Shown: positions 26,761-35,070 of the stretch, in pieces | Position numbering within the stretch: the stretch's first letter is position 1 | Layout: each line of letters begins with the position of its first letter | Origin: Actinoallomurus soli | GTDB taxonomy: Bacteria > Actinomycetota > Actinomycetes > Streptosporangiales > Streptosporangiaceae | Reading direction: 5' to 3' | Length of the DNA: 64,000 nt | Assembly: GCF_024055715.1 (NCBI RefSeq) | Contig: NZ_JAMXMV010000002.1 | Location: 186,001-250,000 of the forward strand | The notes under the pieces: generated by a model | What the model saw: only the letters and a program-made list of their open reading frames with translations | Databases searched by the model: none | Told to the model about the DNA's origin: nothing | Made by a program: the position numbers and the translations under genes

Positions 26761-26779
26761 CAACTGCTGGAACCAGTTG
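26761..26779. repeat. Inverted repeat before the DUF5999 gene
   Basis: CAACTG-N7-CAGTTG ends 19 bp before the MCQH start codon. It could be an operator or a 5'-leader hairpin for the small gene. Confidence 0.4.
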
Positions 26780-26798
26780 AAAGGGGATGAACTCCGCG

Positions 26799-26993
26799 AT
26801 GTGTCAGCACCGTCCGCCGTGCCCACCGGCGGGTGCCCCCGATCACGACGCGGCACGCCTCGTCGCCTACCACCCCGAACAGGGATGGGGACTCCTCTGC
26901 AACGGCGTCATCGTCTTCGAGGACACCGGAGAGCTGCTGCCCGACGGCCGTAGCGTCCCCACCCACCGCGGGCACCTCGTACCAGCCGCCTAG
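26799..26993 (+). CDS. DUF5999 family small protein
   Basis: 64-residue protein of the actinobacterial DUF5999 family, function unknown. It begins MCQHRPPCPPAG and contains AARLVAYHPEQGWGLLCNGVIVFEDTGELLPDGR. Two N-terminal Cys and a His with a further internal Cys could bind metal. The family usually begins at MCQH, so I chose the ATG at 26799; an ATG at 26787 in the same frame is an alternative. It stands alone, followed by a long gene-poor stretch. Confidence 0.82.
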   Translation: MCQHRPPCPPAGAPDHDAARLVAYHPEQGWGLLCNGVIVFEDTGELLPDGRSVPTHRGHLVPAA

Positions 26994-27210
26994 ACCATCT
27001 GCCTGCGGATCACAGTAAGAGGCCGTCGACGGACCTGAGGGTCCGGACCGGCCGTCCCCTCGTCAGGCACCCCCACTGACCCCCCGGATCCCCTCAGTGA
27101 GCGCCGGGGTGGGTATCCCCACCGTGCCGGCCCCGGCGTTCATTACCCCATCGCCCCAGCCGGTCCCCGAGCCGCCGTAGGCCGACCCGCCGGGCCGCCC
27201 CGGTTCTCGA
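26994..27210. other. Gene-poor stretch
   Basis: No gene seen. A small GGTGGG-TATC-CCCACC hairpin lies at 27108-27123. Confidence 0.4.
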
Positions 27211-27310
27211 TCAAGCCGTGTCGGCCTGACGTTGATGGGCGCCTTGGATGGCCTCGATGAGGCTGTGGATCACGCCGTCGTCGAGTTCGACGACGAGCAG
27301 TTCGTCCTCA
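27211..27310 (-). pseudogene. Fragment of the cassette's 70-aa protein gene
   Basis: Encodes the last 33 or so residues of a relative of the protein at 3483-3695: EDELLVVELDD, then LIEAIQGAHQRQADTA and a stop at 27211-27213. DNA identity to 3483-3576 is obvious by eye. The N-terminal half, its start codon and the divergent promoter are missing. At about 27311 the sequence switches directly into a fragment of an XRE gene on the other strand. It is therefore a remnant left by an internal deletion. Confidence 0.8.
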
Positions 27311-27525
27311 CTCTCGATCATCGACGAAGCGGTCCTTTGCCGCCGATTCGGCGATTCGGCGATTCGGCGGCCACGCGGGCGCAACTGTTGGGTCTCCCCG
27401 GAACGTCACCGTCCAGGTTCTTCCATTCTCCGCATGCCTGATGGCGAATAAGCAGCTACAGCGGCACCGGGGAATCCAACTCCGTCGAGGTCACCGAGTG
27501 GTCCGGCGACGCCGGCCGCTCCTGA
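27311..27525 (+). pseudogene. Fragments of an XRE/DUF5753 regulator and a DUF397 gene
   Basis: 27317-27350 matches the part of the XRE gene encoding IIDEAVLCRRIGD (4279-4316). 27385-27430 resembles the NLTLQVLPFSA part. 27445-27525 encodes ISSYSGTGESNSVEVTEW and a TGA stop, a DUF397 core in which the usual Cys is Ser. The order small gene, regulator, DUF397 is the same as at 3.5-4.9 kb. The first roughly 150 regulator codons are deleted, and frameshifts break the rest. This is a dead cassette copy. Confidence 0.78.
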
Positions 27526-28058
27526 GGGGAAGGCAGAGCCGGCGCACCAGCGGCCGGGCGAGTCCTCGTGCACTCGGACCGAGCCTCCGGGCCCGCCCCA
27601 AGCGATCCGACGCTATAACCCCAGCAGGAACATATCCCTGCTCACATGACGGCGCCGATGACGAACCCACCCCCGCCCGCGAAGGACACGGCCGGTCACC
27701 CAGTCGTCCCCCGCCCGTACGGCCGGCGGTACTGGCTGCCGCTTCTGGTCTGCCGGACGTCTCCTCGGGCCGGCGTTGGGAGGGGTAACGCTCACATCCC
27801 GCTTTCACCGAGCATTGCGTACGCCCGATACGCCAATCGCGGCGAAATGTTCGTTATCTCGCATCCGAAAATCACATAACGATTGTCCGCATTGAAGCTG
27901 CCGTCGTTCTCCCTGGAGGAGTCCGCGGGAGAGACGTCCGTCACATCCGGTCCGATGGGGAGATTCGGTGACTCCAAGCGGAAAGTCGGTAAAGTGCCGG
28001 AAGTGGGCGAGCTTCCCCTGTCGGCCGAGACCGGCTGGGCGTCAAGGGCGGAGAAGCG
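27526..28058. other. Gene-poor stretch after the dead cassette
   Basis: No supported gene. Short open frames here are Pro/Arg-rich and have no start signals. The final 200 bp (27800-28000) are less GC-rich and probably hold the promoter of the DUF574 methyltransferase gene. Confidence 0.45.
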
Positions 28059-28862
28059 GTGACGGGCGAGGTATCTCGATTGGGCGGATTCGATGCGAAT
28101 GTGCCGAATATTGCCCGAATGTACGACTACTACCTTGGCGGGAAGGACCACTACGAGGCCGACCGCGTACGGGCGGAGGAGGCCGTCGCGGCCGACCCCA
28201 CGCTGGTCAACCTGATCAAGGAGAACCGCGCCTTCATCGGGCGCGCGGTGCGGTACATGGCCGAGCAGGGCATCGACCAGTTCCTCGACATCGGCACCGG
28301 CCTGCCCACCCAGCAGAACGTGCACCAGATCGCCCACGCGGTGAACCCCGGCGCCCGGGTGGTCTACGTCGACTACGACGAACAGGTGGTCGCGCACGGG
28401 CGGGCCCTGCTCGCCGACTCGGACCAGACCGAGATGATCCGCGCCGACCTGCGCCGACCCGGGGAAATCCTCGACCACGTCAGAGGGAAGCGGCTCCTCG
28501 ACCTCGACAGGCCGGTCGGGCTGCTCACCATCGCGACCCTGCACTTCATCCCGGACGAGGACGACCCGCAGGGGATCATGACGAAGCTGCGCGAGGCACT
28601 GGCGCCGGGCAGCCACCTGGCCCTGACCCACGCGTCGGCCGACGGCGTGCCCGACGTGGTCGCCAAGGTGGTCGAGGTGTATCGGCGGACCTCCGCCCCT
28701 GGAACGCCCCGTACCCGGGAGCAGGTGACGGACCTGTTCGGCGAGTTCGCGCTGGTGGACCCCGGTCTGGTGTGGGCGCCGCTGTGGCGTCCCGAGCGGC
28801 CGGTCTCCATGGAGGAGGCCGTACAGACCTGGTTCTATGCGGGCGTCGGCCGCAAGCCTTAG
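28059..28862 (+). CDS. DUF574-family SAM-dependent methyltransferase (second copy)
   Basis: 267-residue member of DUF574, related to the protein at 11777-12610. It has PNIARMYDYYLGGKDHYEADR, the SAM-site motif QFLDIGTGLPTQQNVHQIA, YVDYDEQVVAHGRALLAD and LTIATLHFIPDEDDP. The GTG start has GGAGAAGCG directly upstream. It stands alone. The two copies differ enough to be separate subfamilies, not a recent duplication. Substrate unknown. Confidence 0.9.
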   Translation: MTGEVSRLGGFDANVPNIARMYDYYLGGKDHYEADRVRAEEAVAADPTLVNLIKENRAFIGRAVRYMAEQGIDQFLDIGTGLPTQQNVHQIAHAVNPGARVVYVDYDEQVVAHGRALLADSDQTEMIRADLRRPGEILDHVRGKRLLDLDRPVGLLTIATLHFIPDEDDPQGIMTKLREALAPGSHLALTHASADGVPDVVAKVVEVYRRTSAPGTPRTREQVTDLFGEFALVDPGLVWAPLWRPERPVSMEEAVQTWFYAGVGRKP

Positions 28863-29170
28863 GGACCGGCGCACTCCCGCGCCGGGTGACCCATCGCGGC
28901 CCTGGCGAATGCGGCACCACCCCGGCGCGCGATCCGCCAGATACGCCCGCCATGTCCCGCGCGGTGGTCCGGCACCGGTCCGATCGCACGGGCCCTCAGC
29001 GTGATCGACCATGCAGCCGAGAAGGATCGTCCGGCGTCGCAGGCGGTTCGGATGCGGGGATCCGGACCGTCGCCGCGACGCCGGACGGTTCGTCGGACGC
29101 GGTCTCCCGGCGGGTGATCAGCGGGCCGGGTCGGGCCGGCCGCTGATCGAGAGACCGTTCACGTCATCGA
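28863..29170. other. Gene-free stretch
   Basis: Convergent intergenic region between the methyltransferase and DoxX genes. I see no gene and no strong hairpin. Confidence 0.4.
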
Positions 29171-29232
29171 GCCGGGTCGGGTGACCTGTCACGCCGTGGT
29201 GGCCGGGTCAGGTGACTCGTCACGCCGTGGCG
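29171..29232. repeat. 31-bp tandem duplication at the doxX 3' end
   Basis: Two adjacent 31-bp copies (29171-29201 and 29202-29232), sharing GCCGGGTC-GGTGAC and GTCACGCCGTGG. The right copy contains the stop codon and last codons of the DoxX gene, so the left copy is a duplicated gene end. Confidence 0.75.
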
Positions 29233-29678
29233 GCGGGGTCGGGACGGGCGTCGGCGGGACGGGCGGCGACCGTACGGTGCGGGCGGTGCCGTATCACCGA
29301 GTCCAGGGCCCACGTGCCGGGGCCGAGGACGGCGATCAGCAGGAACGCCCAGCTGAACATCGCGGCCGGCTCGCCGCCGTTCTGCAGCGGGATGATCCCG
29401 CTCTTGATGTGGACGGTGAAGTAGGCGTACGCCATGGAGCCGGAGGCGAGCGTCGCGGCGGGGCGGGTGAGCAGGCCGATCAGGACGAGCGCGCCGCAGA
29501 TCAGCTGGATCAGTGCGGCGTACCAGCCGGGCCAGGTGCCGGCGGCGATGGCGTGACCGGTGCCCCGGTTGCCGCCGAAGACGCCGAACAGCGAGGCCAG
29601 GCCGTGGAAGGTGAAGAGCAGGCCGACGACGATGCGGAAGAGGGACAGCACCGGGCCGTCGAGTCGATTCAGGTTCAT
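29220..29678 (-). CDS. DoxX family membrane protein
   Basis: 152-residue four-helix inner-membrane protein of the DoxX family. LSLFRIVVGLLFTFHGLASLFG forms helix 1, WYAALIQLICGALVLIGLLT helix 2, with helices 3-4 around AYAYFTVHI and FSWAFLLIAVLGPG. Family members are linked to redox and thiol-stress complexes, but this one has no adjacent partner. The ATG at 29676-29678 has AGAGG upstream. A Pro/Ala/Arg-rich cytosolic tail ends the protein, and part of its coding sequence is duplicated downstream. Confidence 0.87.
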   Translation of the reverse strand: MNLNRLDGPVLSLFRIVVGLLFTFHGLASLFGVFGGNRGTGHAIAAGTWPGWYAALIQLICGALVLIGLLTRPAATLASGSMAYAYFTVHIKSGIIPLQNGGEPAAMFSWAFLLIAVLGPGTWALDSVIRHRPHRTVAARPADARPDPAATA

Positions 29679-29915
29679 CAGAGCCTCTCGGGTAGAGCAG
29701 GGGCCATCGACCGCGCGGTGATGAAGGTCGCCGTACTCCCGATCGGTCGCCGGGCGGGGCGGGGAGTTCAGCAGCTGATCAGGCTGGATCAAGGATCGAT
29801 CTGACAACCGTACCTGTCAATCAGCCAACTTTTCAGTTAACTCCCGGACGCCGCTGACCTGGAAACTCGCCGATGATGCGACGGATCCACAGTGAAAGAA
29901 CCAGCGATTCGCAAC

Positions 29916-29947
29916 CGGGCTCCGGCGGAACGTCCCGCCGGAGCCCG
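29916..29947 (-). terminator. lysS terminator
   Basis: Perfect 13-bp stem CGGGCTCCGGCGG / CCGCCGGAGCCCG with a 6-nt loop, 8 bp past the lysS stop; it ends the nadB-nadC-coaX-lysS transcript. Confidence 0.82.
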
Positions 29948-29954
29948 CGTGCGG

Positions 29955-31442
29955 TCACTCCGGCTTGACGAGCGGGAACAGGATCGTCTCGCGGATGTTC
30001 TTGCCGGTGAAAGCCATGATCATGCGGTCGATGCCGATGCCGACGCCGCCCGTGGGGGGCATGGCGTACTCCAGAGCGCGGAGGAAGTCCTCGTCGAGCT
30101 GCATGGCCTCGGGGTCCCCCCCGGCGGCCAGCAGCGACTGCTCGGTCAGCCGGCGGCGCTGCTCGATCGGGTCGATGAGCTCGGAGTAACCGGTGCCCAG
30201 CTCGGTTCCGAAGCCGATGAGGTCCCACTTCTCCGTCAGCAGCGGGTCGTCGCGGTGGGTGCGGGCGAGCGGCGAGGTCTCCAGGGGGTAGTCCCGCACG
30301 AACGTCGGCTGCACGAGGGTGTGCTCGACCAGCGCCTCGAACAGCTCCTGGACCAGCTTGCCCTGGCCCCACTTGGGGTCGAACTCCAGCTCGCGCCGCT
30401 CGAAGATCTTCCGGACGTCGTCGATCGGCGTCTCGGTGGTGATCTCCTCGCCGACCGCGTCGGAGACCGCGCCGTACAGGGTGACCTGCGGCCACTCGTC
30501 GCCGGCGAGGTCGATCTCCTGGCCCTTGTGCACGACGACCGTCGTGCCGAGCGCGGCGACCACCGCGGCCTGGTACAGCTCGCGGGTGAGGGTGGCGATC
30601 GTGTCGTAGTCGCCGTACGCCTCGTACGCCTCGAGCATCGTGAACTCGGGGTTGTGCGTGGAGTCCGCGCCCTCGTTGCGGAAGTTGCGGTTGATCTCGA
30701 AGACCTTCTCGATGCCGCCGACGACGAGCCGCTTGAGGTACAGCTCGATCGCGATCCGCAGGTAGAGGTCCATGTCGTACGCGTTGATGTGCGTGGCGAA
30801 GGGGCGCGCGGCCGCACCGCCGTGGATCGGCTGCAGCATCGGCGTCTCGACCTCGAGGAACTCACGGCCGGTGAGGTACTCGCGGATCGCCCGTACGGTG
30901 TCGCTGCGCAGGCGGGCCATGCGCCGCGCCTCGTCGTTGACGATCAGGTCGACGTAGCGCATGCGGACCCGCTGCTCCGGGTCGGTGAGGCCGGCGTGCT
31001 TCTCCGGGAGCGGGCGCAGCGACTTGGAGGTCAGCGCGAACCGGTCCGCCATGATCGACAGCTCACCGCGCTTGGAAGTGATCACCTCGCCCTCAACGCC
31101 GACATGGTCGCCGAGGTCGATGTCGCGCTTCCAGGACTCCAGCGCCTCCGGGCCCACGTTGGCGAGCGAGAGCATGACCTGGATGTCGCCGCTGCCGTCC
31201 CGGATCGTGGCGAAGCAGAGCTTGCCGGTGTTGCGGGCCAGGATGACGCGGCCGGTGACGCCGACCTTCTCCCCGGTCGACGCGCCCGGCTCGAGGTCGG
31301 GATACTTCGCGCGGACCTCCGCGATCGTCGCGGTGCGCGGGAACCCGAGGGGGTAGGGATCCACCCCCTGCTCGCGCAACCGGTCCACCTTCTCGCGGCG
31401 GACCCGCATCTGCTCCGGAAGATCGTCGTAGGACTCGCTCAC
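29955..31442 (-). CDS. lysS: Lysyl-tRNA synthetase, class II
   Basis: 495-residue cytosolic enzyme that charges tRNA-Lys. The N-terminal OB-fold anticodon-binding domain covers about residues 55-150 (VGVTGRVILARNTGKLCFATI). The class II catalytic core follows: FLEVETPMLQPIHGGAAARPF (motif 1 and lysine pocket), FEINRNFRNEGADSTHNPEF (motif 2) and GVGIGIDRMIM (motif 3). The length is normal. It is last in a minus-strand run with nadB, nadC and coaX and is 64 bp from coaX, an arrangement common in actinobacteria. A strong terminator follows. Confidence 0.97.
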   Translation of the reverse strand: MSESYDDLPEQMRVRREKVDRLREQGVDPYPLGFPRTATIAEVRAKYPDLEPGASTGEKVGVTGRVILARNTGKLCFATIRDGSGDIQVMLSLANVGPEALESWKRDIDLGDHVGVEGEVITSKRGELSIMADRFALTSKSLRPLPEKHAGLTDPEQRVRMRYVDLIVNDEARRMARLRSDTVRAIREYLTGREFLEVETPMLQPIHGGAAARPFATHINAYDMDLYLRIAIELYLKRLVVGGIEKVFEINRNFRNEGADSTHNPEFTMLEAYEAYGDYDTIATLTRELYQAAVVAALGTTVVVHKGQEIDLAGDEWPQVTLYGAVSDAVGEEITTETPIDDVRKIFERRELEFDPKWGQGKLVQELFEALVEHTLVQPTFVRDYPLETSPLARTHRDDPLLTEKWDLIGFGTELGTGYSELIDPIEQRRRLTEQSLLAAGGDPEAMQLDEDFLRALEYAMPPTGGVGIGIDRMIMAFTGKNIRETILFPLVKPE

Positions 31443-31506
31443 GGGTGAAAAGGCTACCGGGCCGGTGGACCTCCACCGGCCGCCGAGCCCCCTGTCGCCT
31501 GGGCGA

Positions 31507-32298
31507 TCAGCCCGAGACGCCGACGTTGCGCTCGTAGACGAGGCGCAGGCCGATCAGCGTCAGCCACGGCTCGTACACGTCGATGCTGCGGGCCTCTTCC
31601 AGGACGAGCGGGGCGAGGCCGCCGGTCGCGACGACGGTGACCTCCTCCGGGTCGTCGGCCAGCTCCTCCGACATGCGCCGTACGACGCCGTCCACCTGGC
31701 CGGCGAAGCCGTAGATGATGCCGGACTGCAGCGCCTCCACGGTGTTCTTGCCGATGACGCTGCGGGGCCGTACGAGCTCCACCTTGTGCAGCTGGGCGCC
31801 GCGCGCGGACAGCGCGTCGACGGAGATCTCGATGCCGGGGGCGATGGCGCCGCCGACGTACTCCCCCTTGCCCGAGACGGCGTCGAACGTCGTCGCGGTG
31901 CCGAAGTCGACCACGATCGCGGGGCCGCCGTAGATGTGGCCGGCGGCGAGGGAGTTGATGATCCGGTCGGAGCCGACCTCCTTCGGGTTGTCCATCCGGA
32001 TCGGCACGCCGGTCTTGACGCCGGGCTCGACGATGACGGCGGTGACGTCCCCGTAGTAGCGGCGGCACATCTCCCGCATCTCGTGCAGGACCGAGGGAAC
32101 GGTGGAGCACAGCGCGATGCCGCTGATGTCGGTGTCGGCCAGCAGCGGGCTCTGCTGCACGAGGCCCTGCAGGACGACCGCGATCTCGTCCGCGGTACGC
32201 CGGGAGTCGGTGTTGATGCGCCAGTGCTCGATGACCTCCTCCCCCTGGAAGAGGCCGAGCACCGTGTGGGTGTTACCGACGTCGATCGTGAGCAGCAT
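31507..32298 (-). CDS. coaX: Type III pantothenate kinase CoaX
   Basis: 263-residue enzyme that phosphorylates pantothenate as the first step of coenzyme A synthesis. It has the ASKHA fold: phosphate-1 motif LLTIDVGNTHTVLGLF, GSDRIINSLAA, the catalytic-Asp motif VVDFGTATTFDAV, GGAIAPGIEIS, and the adenosine motif VATGGLAPLV. Length and motifs are standard. It lies between nadC and lysS. A copy of a dispersed repeat sits in the nadC-coaX gap, just upstream of its start. Confidence 0.96.
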   Translation of the reverse strand: MLLTIDVGNTHTVLGLFQGEEVIEHWRINTDSRRTADEIAVVLQGLVQQSPLLADTDISGIALCSTVPSVLHEMREMCRRYYGDVTAVIVEPGVKTGVPIRMDNPKEVGSDRIINSLAAGHIYGGPAIVVDFGTATTFDAVSGKGEYVGGAIAPGIEISVDALSARGAQLHKVELVRPRSVIGKNTVEALQSGIIYGFAGQVDGVVRRMSEELADDPEEVTVVATGGLAPLVLEEARSIDVYEPWLTLIGLRLVYERNVGVSG

Positions 32299-32315
32299 CA
32301 GGTCCCCGCTGTGTT

Positions 32316-32397
32316 GATGGTCGCGCTCGCCTCCTCGCTCGCTTCGCGGACGGCTCGTTCCTCGCCGTCCACTCCGCTCACTCGTCAGCTCGCCGCT
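32316..32397 (-). repeat. Dispersed ~85-bp element between nadC and coaX
   Basis: On the minus strand this segment aligns almost end to end with the 89-bp units at 53121-53298. Shared stretches include GGCGAGGAACGAGCC and AGGCGAGCGCG. It contains a hairpin GGACGGC / GCCGTCC. In the nuoD copies the same arms read GGTCGGC / GCCGGCC. Both copies lie immediately before a start codon in the same orientation. It includes the last codons of nadC. Confidence 0.75.
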
Positions 32398-33266
32398 CCC
32401 GAGAGGTCAAGGCCGATGTCGAGCGCGCCTGCCGAGTGGGTCAGCGCCCCCACGGCAAGGTAGTCGACTCCGGTCTCGGCCACGGCGCGGGCCCCGTCGA
32501 TCGTGAGCCCGCCGCTGGCCTCCAGTTCGGCCCGGCCGTCGGTCAGGCGCACGGCCTCGGTCATCTCGGCGATGCTCATGTTGTCCAGGAGGATCGAGCG
32601 CGCCCCGGCGGCCAGCGCCTCGCGCACCTGGGCGAGGGTGTCGCACTCCACCTGAACGTGCAGGCCGGGGGCGGTGACGGCGGTGAACGCGGCGGTCACC
32701 GACCCGGCGGCGGCGACGTGGTTGTCCTTGATCAGTGCCGCGTCGGCGAGGGACATGCGGTGGTTCACGCCGCCGCCGAGGCGGACGGCGTACTTCTGCA
32801 GCGCGCGCAGGCCCGGCAGCGTCTTGCGGGTGTCCCGGACGTGCGCCTTCGTGTGCGCGATCTCGTCCGCCCAGCGGCGGGTGAGGCTCGCGACGCCGGA
32901 CAGGTGGGTGAGGAAGTTCAGCGCGGTGCGCTCCGCGCGCAGCAGCGGCACCAGCGGGCCCTCGACGGTGAGCAGGACGTCGCCGGGCGCGATCCGGGCC
33001 CCGTCCTCGACCCGGGTCACGACCTTCAGGCCGTCGCCGGTCTCCGGAGAGAGGATCGCGAAGACCAGTTCGGCGACGGGGAGGCCGGCGACGACGCCGG
33101 ACTGCCGGGCCACCATGTCGGCGCGGCCGGTGGCGGTGGGCGGGAAGATCGGCTCGCTGGTGACGTCCGTCTCGCCGTCCTCGGCCAGCGCCGTACGGAC
33201 GAGGCCGTCCACAGCCTGGGGATCGAGTCCGGCGGTGCGCAGCCTCGTCTCGAGTTCGGCGTTCAC
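32385..33266 (-). CDS. nadC: Quinolinate phosphoribosyltransferase NadC
   Basis: 293-residue enzyme converting quinolinate and PRPP to nicotinate mononucleotide in de novo NAD synthesis. Signatures are ALAEDGETDVTS, ERTALNFLTHLSGVA, RDTRKTLPGLRALQKYAVR-type substrate loop, GGVNHRMSL and IKDNHV, and the C-terminal EASGGL and VGALTHS phosphate site. The GTG at 33264-33266 overlaps the nadB stop (GTGA), giving coupled translation. The end of the gene lies inside a dispersed repeat. Confidence 0.96.
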   Translation of the reverse strand: MNAELETRLRTAGLDPQAVDGLVRTALAEDGETDVTSEPIFPPTATGRADMVARQSGVVAGLPVAELVFAILSPETGDGLKVVTRVEDGARIAPGDVLLTVEGPLVPLLRAERTALNFLTHLSGVASLTRRWADEIAHTKAHVRDTRKTLPGLRALQKYAVRLGGGVNHRMSLADAALIKDNHVAAAGSVTAAFTAVTAPGLHVQVECDTLAQVREALAAGARSILLDNMSIAEMTEAVRLTDGRAELEASGGLTIDGARAVAETGVDYLAVGALTHSAGALDIGLDLSGAAS

Positions 33267-34894
33267 GAAAGCTCCCGGGGCTCGTAGTCGGTGGTGATGG
33301 TTCCGTCGTCGGCGAGGGTCGAGACCAGGTGACCGAGCCAGTTCTCGTCGGCGTCGGGGAAGTCCTCCCGCCAGTGGCTGCCCCGGGTCTCCTCCCGGCG
33401 CCGGGCCGCCGCCACGATCAGCGACGCCACGGTGTGCAGGTTGGTCGCCTCCCACGCCTCGGTGCACGGCTCACCGGTCGTACGGTCCGCGAGCGCGGCG
33501 AGGTCGCGTGCGGCGCGCTCCAGTCCTGGACCGTTCCGCAGGACGCCGGCGCAGGAGGTCATGACCTGCTGAACGTCGGCGTGCACGCTCGGGTCCAGCA
33601 ACGCCGGCCCCGCGACGGCCCCACCCGAAGCGGTACCGGCGGGGGCGTCCGCGGCGAGGTCGGCGGGCAGCGCCTCGGCGATCCGGCGGCCGAAGACGAG
33701 ACCTTCGAGGAGGGAGTTCGAGGCGAGCCGGTTCGCGCCGTGCACGCCGGTGCAGGCGACCTCACCGCAGGCGTACAGGCCGGGGACGGACGTGCGGCCC
33801 CACAGATCCGTACGGACGCCGCCGCTGGCGTAGTGCGCGGCCGGGATCACCGGGATCGGCTCGTGCACCGGGTCGATGCCGTGCTCCTCACAGGCCGCGA
33901 GGATGGTCGGGAACCGGTTCGCCCAGGTGCGCGGCCCGAGGTTCCGGCCGTCGAGGTACGCGCAGGGGGCGCCGGTCTCCCGCATCATCGCCATGATCGC
34001 CTTGGCGACGACGTCGCGCGGGGCGAGGTCGGCCAGCGGGTGCCGCCCGGCCATGAACCGGTCACCCCGCTCGTCGATGAGGTACGCCCCCTCGCCGCGT
34101 ACGGCCTCGGAGATCAGCGGCTGTCGGCCCTTCGCGTCCGGGCCGAGCCACATGACCGTGGGGTGGAACTGCACGAACTCCAGGTCGGTCACGGCCGCTC
34201 CGGCGCGCAGCGCGAGCGCGACGCCGTCGCCGGTCGACACCTCCGGGTTCGTGGTGGCCTGGAAGACCTGGCCCAGACCGCCGGTCGCGAGGATCACCGC
34301 ACGGGCGCGGGCGGCTCCGACGCCGTCGCGGCGCCCCTCCCCCATGACGTGCAGCGTCACCCCGGCGGCCCGGCCCTGCTCCATCAGCAGGTCGAGCACC
34401 AGGGCGTGCTCGATGACCTCGATGCCGGAGTCCTTGATCTTCGCGAGCAAGGCCCGGCTGACCTCGGCGCCGGTGGCGTCACCGCCCGCGTGCGCGATGC
34501 GGCGCTTGAGGTGGCCGCCCTCGCGGGTCAGGGCCACTCGCCCGTCCTCGCCCCGGTCGAACTCGGCGCCGAGCTCGATCAGTTCGCGAACGGCGTCGGG
34601 GCCCTCGGTCACGAGCACGCGTACGGCCTCGTCGTCGCAGAGGCCGACGCCGGCGGTGAGCGTGTCCCGGAGGTGCTCCTCCGGGGAGTCGTCCGGGTGC
34701 AGGGCCGCCGCGATGCCGCCCTGGGCCCACCGAGTGGACCCGTCGTCGAGCAGCGCCTTGGTGACCAGCAGCACCCGTCCGGCCGTACGTGCGCGCAGGG
34801 CCGTCACGAGCCCGGCGACGCCGGAGCCGATCACGATGATGTCGGTGTCGATCGTCCAGCCCGGATCGGGCGCGGTGAGGCGTCGGGGGATCAT
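33263..34894 (-). CDS. nadB: L-aspartate oxidase NadB
   Basis: 543-residue flavoprotein that oxidises L-aspartate to iminoaspartate, the first step of de novo NAD synthesis. The FAD-binding motif IIVIGSGVAGLVTALRA is at about residues 20-36. The succinate-dehydrogenase-like pattern includes DGSTRWAQGGIAAAL, LEFVQFHPT, YASGGVRTDLWG, and LYACGEVACTGVHGANRLA. A C-terminal helical domain follows. It is first of the nadB-nadC-coaX-lysS run. nadA is not in the window. Confidence 0.95.
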   Translation of the reverse strand: MIPRRLTAPDPGWTIDTDIIVIGSGVAGLVTALRARTAGRVLLVTKALLDDGSTRWAQGGIAAALHPDDSPEEHLRDTLTAGVGLCDDEAVRVLVTEGPDAVRELIELGAEFDRGEDGRVALTREGGHLKRRIAHAGGDATGAEVSRALLAKIKDSGIEVIEHALVLDLLMEQGRAAGVTLHVMGEGRRDGVGAARARAVILATGGLGQVFQATTNPEVSTGDGVALALRAGAAVTDLEFVQFHPTVMWLGPDAKGRQPLISEAVRGEGAYLIDERGDRFMAGRHPLADLAPRDVVAKAIMAMMRETGAPCAYLDGRNLGPRTWANRFPTILAACEEHGIDPVHEPIPVIPAAHYASGGVRTDLWGRTSVPGLYACGEVACTGVHGANRLASNSLLEGLVFGRRIAEALPADLAADAPAGTASGGAVAGPALLDPSVHADVQQVMTSCAGVLRNGPGLERAARDLAALADRTTGEPCTEAWEATNLHTVASLIVAAARRREETRGSHWREDFPDADENWLGHLVSTLADDGTITTDYEPRELS

Positions 34895-35070
34895 GGACCC
34901 TCCTCGGAGGCATTCTCGTCAGATTGACTATAACCCGTCGCCCGTACCGCACCACTCCGCCGGGTCCGCCTGATTCCGCCAGGGTCGTCCTTGTCAGCCG
35001 CCCGCCCCTCCGTGGTCACCAGCGCGGCAGCGCTCACGACCGCCGCGTCCAGCGTCTTCGCGTCCGCGAA

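Noticed and set aside
27646-27879. Short plus-strand frame in the gene-poor stretch
   Set aside because: No Shine-Dalgarno site, Pro-rich start, no recognisable family; left as non-coding.
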